Below, in pieces: positions 58,067 through 64,000 of a stretch of 64,000 nt of DNA (position 1 is its first letter; every line of letters begins with the position of its first letter). The DNA is from an uncultured Pelagibacteraceae bacterium (GTDB taxonomy: Bacteria > Pseudomonadota > Alphaproteobacteria > Pelagibacterales > Pelagibacteraceae): NCBI GenBank assembly GCA_902626645.1, contig CACOGC010000002.1:124001-188000 (forward strand). The letters run 5' to 3'. The notes under the pieces are model-generated. The model had not been told where the DNA came from and ran no database searches. It saw only the letters and a list, made by a program, of their open reading frames with translations. A program made the translations under genes and the position numbers.

Positions 58067-61000
58067 TTAATTTAATTCCACATTTAATGCCAACGATTTA
58101 ATTTCTTTGACAAGTACGTTAAATGATTCTGGTATTCCAGATTCAAAGTTTTCTTCACCCTTAACAATAGTCTCATAAACTTTTACTCTTCCAGCAACAT
58201 CATCAGATTTTACAGTAAGTATTTCTTGAAGTGTGTATGATGCACCATATGCCTCAAGTGCCCATACCTCCATTTCACCAAATCTTTGACCACCTAATTG
58301 AGCTTTTCCACCCAATGGTTGTTGAGTTACTAAACTATAAGGACCAGTAGATCTAGCGTGAATTTTGTCTTCCACTAAATGATGAAGTTTAAGCATGTAA
58401 ATTATTCCAACAGTAACCGGTCTGTCAAATTTTTCACCAGTTCTTCCATCCCATAAATAAGTTTGTCCTGATTTAGGTAAATTTGCCAACTCTAACATTT
58501 CTGTTACATTTTTTTCTTTAGCTCCATCAAAAACTGGAGTGGATATAGCTATACCATTTTGTAAATTTTCACATAAATCCCTAAATTCTGTTTTACTTAA
58601 TTTATCTACTTTTTGATCAAATATTTCTTCACCATAGACAGATTTTAAAAAACTCTCTATTTTTTCATTCCTCTCAATTTTTTTATTATTTTCATTAACT
58701 AAATTCTTAATTTGTTCACCAAATTCTTTGCAAGCCCATCCTAAATGAGTTTCAAGTATTTGCCCTACATTCATACGACTAGGCACACCTAAAGGATTTA
58801 AAACTATATCTACTGGTCGTCCATCTTCTCTGTAAGGCATGTCTTCAACTGGTACAATCTTACTTACAACTCCTTTATTACCATGTCTTCCTGACATTTT
58901 ATCACCTGGTCTTAATCTTCTTTTGATTGCAACAAAAACTTTTACCATTTTCATCACGCTAGGTAATAAATCATCACCACTTCTAATTTTTAAAACTTTG
59001 TCTTCAAATCTTTCAGTAATATCTTGTTTTGCTTTGTTATACTGATCTTTTAATTGTAAAAATGCATTCTCATTTTTTGGATTTGAGATAGTTAGTTTAA
59101 ATAAATCATTAATTGATATTTTATTGATAGTTTCAAAATCTAATTTAGAACCAGCTTCGACATCTTTTATTTTTTTAGAAAGTGTTTCCCCTGACAAAAT
59201 TTGAGCAGCTCTTTGTTTAATACTTCTCTCTAAAATTTCTTCTTCCACAATTTTATCTTGCTGTACTTGATCAATTTCTGCCCGTTCAATTGTGATAGAT
59301 CTTTCATCTTTTTCTATACCATGTCTGTTAAATACTCTTACATCAACCACAGTACCACTGCTTCCTCTAGACATTCTTAGTGAGGTGTCAGTTACATCTA
59401 TAGCTTTTTCTCCAAAAATGGATCTTAACAATTTTTCTTCAGGACCTGATGCGGAATCTCCTTTAGGTGTTACTTTCCCTACCAGGATATCACCCGCATT
59501 CACCTCTGCGCCAATATATACTATTCCTGACTCATCTAAATTTTTTAGAGCCTCTTCATTAACATTAGGTATGTCACGTGTTATTTCTTCTTCACCAAGT
59601 TTTGTGTCTCTTGCCATTATCTCATATTCAACAATATGCACTGAAGTAAATACATCGTCTGTTACACATCTTTCAGAAATTAAAATAGAGTCCTCAAAGT
59701 TATATCCTTGCCATGGCATAAATGCTACAGTAACGTTTTTGCCTAAAGCTAATTCACCCAGTTTTGTAGAAGGTCCATCAGCAATTATATCACCAGTCTT
59801 TACTTTATCGCCTACTCTAACTAGGGGTCTTTGATTAATACATGTGTTTTGATTAGATCTTTTAAATTTTTGTAGATTGTAAATATCAACACCGGATTTT
59901 GAGAAATCAGTTTCCTCTGTAACTTTAATTACTATTCTCTTACCATCAATTTTATCTACTACACCGTCTCTTTTAGCAACTATTGTAACCCCTGAGTCTA
60001 ATGCAACATCACTTTCTATTCCCGTACCAACTAGAGGTGCCTCAGGTTTTAATAAAGGAACTGCTTGTCTCATCATATTAGAACCCATTAATGCTCTATT
60101 GGCATCATCATTTTCTAAAAAGGGTATTAAAGATGCAGCAACAGAAACCAATTGTTTAGGTGATACGTCAATATAATCTATTGTTTCGGGTTTTGCTAAA
60201 AGGAAGTTTAAATTTTGTCTACAAGAAACCAATTCCTCAACTATTTGACCATTTTTATCAATTTTAGTATTTGCTTGAGCTATCGTAAATTTAGTTTCTT
60301 CCATTGCAGACAAATATTCTACTTTATCTTGAACAACACCCTCCTTTACTCTCTTGTAAGGACTTTCTATAAAACCATATTTATTAATTTTTGCATAAGT
60401 AGATAAACTATTGATTAAACCAATATTTGGACCTTCTGGTGTCTCAATAGGACAAATTCTTCCATAATGAGTTGGATGTACGTCTCTAACCTCAAACCCA
60501 GCTCTCTCCCTTGTTAGTCCACCAGGACCTAAAGCAGAAACTCTTCTTTTATGAGTAATTTCTGAAAGTGGGTTTGTTTGATCCATAAATTGAGAAAGTT
60601 GAGAACTTGCAAAAAAATCTTTTAGTGAAATTGTAAGTGGTTTTGCATTTATCAAATCTTGTGGCATTGCTGACTCGATATCTAAAGTGGTCATTTTTTC
60701 TTTAATAGCTCTTTCCATTCTATAAACACCGATACGAGCTTGATTTTCAACTAATTCACCTACAGATCTAACTCTTCTGTTTCCAAGATGGTCAATGTCA
60801 TCAACATCATCTTTACCATCCCTTAAGTCCAACATTTTACGAATAATTGCTAAAATATCATCATTTCTTAATATTGTAATTTTATCTGAGCATTCTAAAT
60901 CTAATCTAGAATTCATTTTGACTCTTCCAACGTCAGACAAGTCATATCGGTCTGAGCTAAAAAATAAATTATTGAAAATTTGAGTTGCTATTTCAATTGT

Positions 61001-62155
61001 TGGAGGTTCACCGGGTCTTAACATCTTATAAATTTCAGTTATTGCCTCATCTTTAGTATTATTTTTGTCATTCAAAATTGTGGTGAGTAAATAAGGACCT
61101 TTGTTAATAGAATTTGTTACAGAAATATCTAGAGTTGTAATATTTGCATCTAAAATTTGTTGAATGATTGTGTCATTTAACTCAGTACCAATTTTTAATA
61201 ATCCATCCTCTTGATCATTTAATTTAATATCTTTATGTAAAAACTTTCCAAATAATGATTCTTTCGCAACTAGTATATCTTTTAATCCATCATTAGATAA
61301 TTTTTTAGCATTTAAGTAATTTATTTTTTCTCCTAATTTAATTACAACTTTTCCTGATTTAGCATCAACAACTTCTTCAGAAAAATTTTTAGCTTTATAG
61401 TTTTCTGGGTTAAATTTCGTTTTCCACTTTTCTGATTTTGTATCAAAAATAAATTTTTCTGACTCATAAAATTCATTTACAATTTCACTTTTTGAATAAC
61501 CAAGAGCAAGCAATAAAGTAGATGCAAGAATTTTTTTCTTTCTATCGATTTTAAAATATAAAAAATCTTTTACATCATATTCAAAATCTAACCAAGATCC
61601 TCGATTTGGTATTACCCTACAATTAAATAAAAGCTTCCCACTCGCATGTGTTTTACCTTTATCATGATCAAAAAATACCCCTGGGCTTCTATGCATTTGA
61701 TTGACAACAACTCTTTGAACACCATTAGTTATGAATGTTCCACTATTAGTCATCATAGGAACTTCTCCCATATAAACTTCTTGTTCTTTTGCTGATAAAA
61801 TATCTTTTGTATTTGTTTCTTGGTTTATTTCATAAACAACTAAACGCAATGTACATTTTAAAGCCGAGGAGTAAGTTAAACCTCTAGCAATACATTCTTC
61901 TACATCAAATTTTGGTTTTTCAAGTCTGTATGATACATATTCTAAAGTTGCTTTATCATTTAGATCTTCAATAGGAAAAATACTTTTAAATACTCTGTCA
62001 AATCCTTTAGTTAAATCACCTGCTTCAGGGTTAAAAAATGTTAATTCGTCGTAGGAATTTTTTTGAACTTCTATTAGATTAGGAATAGATAAACTTTCTT
62101 TAAGTTTTCCGAAACTCTTTCTAATATTTTTCTTTTCAGTAAAAGATATTTGCAT
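58067..62155 (-). CDS. rpoB: RNA polymerase subunit beta
   Basis: RpoB forms the other jaw of the polymerase cleft and the rifampicin pocket. The 1362-residue protein has the rifampicin region [20 protein letters not shown] and [20 protein letters not shown], with the usual sensitive-type Asp, His and Ser residues. Later segments include [19 protein letters not shown] and [18 protein letters not shown]. The 57-bp gap upstream, after rplL, contains a perfect hairpin. Confidence 0.99.
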   Translation of the reverse strand: MQISFTEKKNIRKSFGKLKESLSIPNLIEVQKNSYDELTFFNPEAGDLTKGFDRVFKSIFPIEDLNDKATLEYVSYRLEKPKFDVEECIARGLTYSSALKCTLRLVVYEINQETNTKDILSAKEQEVYMGEVPMMTNSGTFITNGVQRVVVNQMHRSPGVFFDHDKGKTHASGKLLFNCRVIPNRGSWLDFEYDVKDFLYFKIDRKKKILASTLLLALGYSKSEIVNEFYESEKFIFDTKSEKWKTKFNPENYKAKNFSEEVVDAKSGKVVIKLGEKINYLNAKKLSNDGLKDILVAKESLFGKFLHKDIKLNDQEDGLLKIGTELNDTIIQQILDANITTLDISVTNSINKGPYLLTTILNDKNNTKDEAITEIYKMLRPGEPPTIEIATQIFNNLFFSSDRYDLSDVGRVKMNSRLDLECSDKITILRNDDILAIIRKMLDLRDGKDDVDDIDHLGNRRVRSVGELVENQARIGVYRMERAIKEKMTTLDIESAMPQDLINAKPLTISLKDFFASSQLSQFMDQTNPLSEITHKRRVSALGPGGLTRERAGFEVRDVHPTHYGRICPIETPEGPNIGLINSLSTYAKINKYGFIESPYKRVKEGVVQDKVEYLSAMEETKFTIAQANTKIDKNGQIVEELVSCRQNLNFLLAKPETIDYIDVSPKQLVSVAASLIPFLENDDANRALMGSNMMRQAVPLLKPEAPLVGTGIESDVALDSGVTIVAKRDGVVDKIDGKRIVIKVTEETDFSKSGVDIYNLQKFKRSNQNTCINQRPLVRVGDKVKTGDIIADGPSTKLGELALGKNVTVAFMPWQGYNFEDSILISERCVTDDVFTSVHIVEYEIMARDTKLGEEEITRDIPNVNEEALKNLDESGIVYIGAEVNAGDILVGKVTPKGDSASGPEEKLLRSIFGEKAIDVTDTSLRMSRGSSGTVVDVRVFNRHGIEKDERSITIERAEIDQVQQDKIVEEEILERSIKQRAAQILSGETLSKKIKDVEAGSKLDFETINKISINDLFKLTISNPKNENAFLQLKDQYNKAKQDITERFEDKVLKIRSGDDLLPSVMKMVKVFVAIKRRLRPGDKMSGRHGNKGVVSKIVPVEDMPYREDGRPVDIVLNPLGVPSRMNVGQILETHLGWACKEFGEQIKNLVNENNKKIERNEKIESFLKSVYGEEIFDQKVDKLSKTEFRDLCENLQNGIAISTPVFDGAKEKNVTEMLELANLPKSGQTYLWDGRTGEKFDRPVTVGIIYMLKLHHLVEDKIHARSTGPYSLVTQQPLGGKAQLGGQRFGEMEVWALEAYGASYTLQEILTVKSDDVAGRVKVYETIVKGEENFESGIPESFNVLVKEIKSLALNVELN

Positions 62156-62166
62156 CTATGTCTTAA

Positions 62167-62192
62167 TACTGATTAAACTTAATTAATCAGTA
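62167..62192 (-). promoter_or_regulatory. Perfect 10-bp hairpin between rplL and rpoB
   Basis: The arms TACTGATTAA and TTAATCAGTA are exact reverse complements around a 6-nt centre, with the structure ending 11 bases upstream of the rpoB ATG. No U run follows on the minus strand, so it does not look like a full terminator. In E. coli the equivalent rplL-rpoB interval has an attenuator and an RNase III site; rnc is present in this window. The function here is inferred from position. Confidence 0.55.
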
Positions 62193-62212
62193 CTTAAAAA
62201 TTTCCTGTTAAT

Positions 62213-62578
62213 TTACTTAAGTTCTACTTTTGCACCTGCAGCTTCTAACTTAGCTTTAATTTCCTCTGCTTCTTTTTTAGGTACACCAGCTTTAACTTCT
62301 TTAGGTGCGCCCTCTACCAAGTCTTTTGCTTCTTTTAGACCAAGAGAAGTTGCTGCTCTTACTTCTTTAATTACATTAATTTTTTTATCTCCTGCAGAAA
62401 CAAGCATGATTGAAAAGTCATCCTTATCTTCTGCCGCTGCCGCTGCACCTGCTGCTGCTGGTGCCGCTGCCGCCATTGGCGTAACACCCCATTTTTCCTC
62501 TAATTGTTTTGAAAGATCTGCTGCCTCAGCAACAGTTAAACTTGATAAGTCCTCTATAATTTTATTTAGATCTGGCAT
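62213..62578 (-). CDS. rplL: 50S ribosomal protein L7/L12
   Basis: L7/L12 forms the stalk that recruits translational GTPases. The 121-residue protein has an N-terminal dimerisation domain (to about 30), an alanine-rich hinge ([19 protein letters not shown]), and the C-terminal factor-binding domain ([20 protein letters not shown], ending AAGAKVELK). The repetitive GCx codons of the hinge give the only GC-rich patch in this area. It follows rplJ by 10 bases. Confidence 0.98.
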   Translation of the reverse strand: MPDLNKIIEDLSSLTVAEAADLSKQLEEKWGVTPMAAAAPAAAGAAAAAEDKDDFSIMLVSAGDKKINVIKEVRAATSLGLKEAKDLVEGAPKEVKAGVPKKEAEEIKAKLEAAGAKVELK

Positions 62579-62588
62579 AATTTACTCT

Positions 62589-63104
62589 TTAGGTTGTTTT
62601 TTCAGAATTTTCTGGAGGTAAACTACTCATTTTTTCCGATCGTGCAAGCAAAATACTCACTAATTTTGATGCAGATGCATTCAAAATACCCACAATATTA
62701 GCCCTTGCTTCATCTAAGGTAGGTAAATTTGCGACATTCATTACTCCAGCTTGATCAAGAATCTCATTTTCCATCATTCCACCGATCAGTTTCAGATTCT
62801 CATTATCTTTTGCAAACTTGGATAAAATTCGTGCTGACATAATTGCATCTTCTCCAAATGCAACTGCAGTTGGGCCTGTAAATAAACTTGATAAATCTTT
62901 ACACTTAGTTTTTTCCAATGCTAATTTTGTAATTCTGTTTTTTGTAATTTTAAAAATTATTCCATGTTCTCTCATTTTTGATCTTAATTCATCTAATTGA
63001 GTCATTGTAAGACCTTGATAATGAGTAACCATAACCGCTTTACTATTCTCAAATTGCGTTGTCATTTCAGCAATGTAGTTTTTCTTTTGCTCTTTATTCA
63101 TCAT
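62589..63104 (-). CDS. rplJ: 50S ribosomal protein L10
   Basis: L10 anchors the L7/L12 stalk and in E. coli feedback-regulates rplJL. The 171-residue protein has VMVTHYQGLTMTQLDELRSK, ITKNRITKLALEKT and FTGPTAVAFGED, followed by a C-terminal helix for L12 dimers. It follows rplA by 3 bases, so the long L10-binding leader known from E. coli is not present here. Confidence 0.97.
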   Translation of the reverse strand: MMNKEQKKNYIAEMTTQFENSKAVMVTHYQGLTMTQLDELRSKMREHGIIFKITKNRITKLALEKTKCKDLSSLFTGPTAVAFGEDAIMSARILSKFAKDNENLKLIGGMMENEILDQAGVMNVANLPTLDEARANIVGILNASASKLVSILLARSEKMSSLPPENSEKTT

Positions 63105-63107
63105 AAC

Positions 63108-63797
63108 TTAAATATTTTTCCCCAATTTTAATTTATATGAAACACCCATCGTTGATGTCACAAATGCGTTTCTAATTAAATCTCCCTTAACTGTATTATT
63201 TGATTTTTCTTTCTCGAGTGTATCTATAACAGCATTAAAATTTTTAATTAACTTCTCATCACTAAAAGATTTTTTTCCTATACTTATACCAATATTTCCA
63301 TCTTTATCATTTCTAATTTCTGCTTGACCAGATTTTGCATCTGAAATTGCTGTTTTTAAATTTTCAGTCACAGTTCCTAATTTTGGATTTGGCATTAAAC
63401 CTTTTGGTCCCAATACTTTTCCTAATTTTGATAATTTAATCATCATGGATGGGGTACAAATTAATTTTTCAAAATTCATTTCACCATTTTTAATTTTTTC
63501 TATAAATTCATCACTACCTACAATATCTGCACCAGCACTTTTTGCTTCATCAGATTTTGTATCTTCACATACCACAGCAACTTTAATTTTTTTTCCAGTT
63601 CCACCAGGAAGATTTACTACAGTCCTTATATTTATCTCACTTTTTTTTTGTTTATTATTTATCTGAAAACTTAAATCAACTGACTCATCAAATTTAGTCG
63701 TACAATTTTTTTTAATCACTGGTAATAACTTTTCAATCATTTCAGATGGAAGTTCTAAAGTTTTTTCTGGAAGTTTTTTAAATCTTTTTGAAGACAT
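63108..63797 (-). CDS. rplA: 50S ribosomal protein L1
   Basis: L1 forms the mobile stalk that moves E-site tRNA. The 229-residue protein has VNLPGGTGKKIKVAVVCED, the conserved LGKVLGPKGLMPNPKLGTVT box, and the C-terminal NAFVTSTMGVSYKL. It starts 2 bases after the rplK stop, as in the L11 operon. Confidence 0.98.
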   Translation of the reverse strand: MSSKRFKKLPEKTLELPSEMIEKLLPVIKKNCTTKFDESVDLSFQINNKQKKSEINIRTVVNLPGGTGKKIKVAVVCEDTKSDEAKSAGADIVGSDEFIEKIKNGEMNFEKLICTPSMMIKLSKLGKVLGPKGLMPNPKLGTVTENLKTAISDAKSGQAEIRNDKDGNIGISIGKKSFSDEKLIKNFNAVIDTLEKEKSNNTVKGDLIRNAFVTSTMGVSYKLKLGKNI

Positions 63798-63799
63798 AA

Positions 63800-64000
63800 T
63801 TAATCTTTCACCTCAATACCCATCGATCTTGCAGAACCAGCAATTATCTTAACCGCTTGATCTAAATCAAGAGCATTCAAATCCTCCATTTTTTGTTTAG
63901 CAATTTCTTCAGCTTGTTTTTTTGTAATTGATGCAACAATGTTTCGGCCAGGTTCTTGGGAGCCACTTTTTAATTTTGCAGCTTCTCTTATAAAGAAAGA
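63800..64000 (-). CDS. rplK: 50S ribosomal protein L11, C-terminal part (runs off window)
   Basis: The minus-strand frame ending with TAA at 63802-63800 translates to [20 protein letters not shown] followed by [20 protein letters not shown] and [15 protein letters not shown]. This is the rRNA-binding C-terminal domain of L11, which contacts the GTPase-associated centre and is needed for RelA-type stringent activation. Only 66 codons are inside the window; the N terminus, and probably nusG/secE, lie beyond it. Confidence 0.93.
   Translation of the reverse strand, partial: SFFIREAAKLKSGSQEPGRNIVASITKKQAEEIAKQKMEDLNALDLDQAVKIIAGSARSMGIEVKD

Noticed and set aside
59292-59834. 180-codon open frame on the plus strand inside rpoB
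   Set aside because: It lies wholly antisense to strongly conserved rpoB codons, and its Ser/Thr/Pro-rich product is typical of a reverse-frame shadow.
62430-62475. GC-rich, repeat-like patch in rplL
   Set aside because: It encodes the normal alanine-rich hinge of L7/L12 with GCx codons, not a tandem repeat element or foreign insert.
1-64000. CRISPR arrays, insertion sequences, prophage or integron signals
   Set aside because: No spaced direct repeats, transposases, integrases or terminal repeats are visible, and gene content is continuous housekeeping DNA.

Overview
The window looks like a stretch of core chromosome from a SAR11-type alphaproteobacterium (Candidatus Pelagibacter or a close relative). 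The reasons are the very high A+T content, lysine/asparagine/isoleucine-rich proteins, genes that mostly abut or overlap by a few bases, no gene-free stretch over 170 bp, and a streamlined gene set that includes GatCAB, a four-subunit sarcosine oxidase and a short LID-less adenylate kinase. The assignment rests on sequence character and recalled gene order, not on a database search. I see no insertion sequences, prophage genes, CRISPR arrays or toxin-antitoxin loci. The window is dense housekeeping DNA.

Layout. 1-1510 (minus): an Asp/Asn beta-hydroxylase-like protein, rpiB and the 5' part of glyA. 1602-2591 (plus): hemB. 2592-9916 (minus): a compact run recO-rnc-lepB-acpS-pdxJ-pyrE-RSH-folK-smpB-dapA, covering repair, RNA processing, secretion, cofactors, pyrimidines and the stringent response. 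9960-12170 (plus): a lytic transglycosylase, followed by a convergent tRNA-Ser(GCU) at 12174-12265. 12330-18995 (plus): soxBDAG (heterotetrameric sarcosine oxidase) and then a polar amino-acid-type ABC binding protein and permease with no ATPase. 18992-25592 (minus): a nuclease, MATE pump, TrhO, O-methyltransferase and gatBAC. 25643-32029 (plus): ruvX-pyrB-pyrC'-plsY-topA-ridA. 32034-34144 (minus): ugd and galU. 34179-34988 (plus): panC. 34993-36264 (minus): mgtE. 36325-36954 (plus): lipB. 36929-37840 (minus): an RluC/D-family pseudouridine synthase.

37859-64000 (minus) is a 26-kb unidirectional block that joins the beta (rplKAJL-rpoBC), str (rpsLG-fusA), S10, spc and alpha operons: rplK, rplA, rplJ, rplL, rpoB, rpoC, rpsL, rpsG, fusA, rpsJ, rplC, rplD, rplW, rplB, rpsS, rplV, rpsC, rplP, rpmC, rpsQ, rplN, rplX, rplE, rpsN, rpsH, rplF, rplR, rpsE, rplO, secY, adk, rpsM, rpsK, rpoA, rplQ. 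tuf is absent between fusA and rpsJ, and rpmD (L30) is absent between rpsE and rplO. Only two internal gaps hold convincing promoters: upstream of rpsL and upstream of rpsM. A perfect hairpin lies between rplL and rpoB.

I found no evidence of a wholly new multi-gene system. The best second-look signals are non-coding: an 11-bp inverted repeat just upstream of soxB, a promoter plus hairpins in the rpsL leader, the rplL-rpoB hairpin, and a hairpin between the ABC binding protein and its permease. Among proteins, the dihydroorotase lacks its HxH metal site, the RSH enzyme is compact, and the ABC permease has a lipobox-like N terminus.
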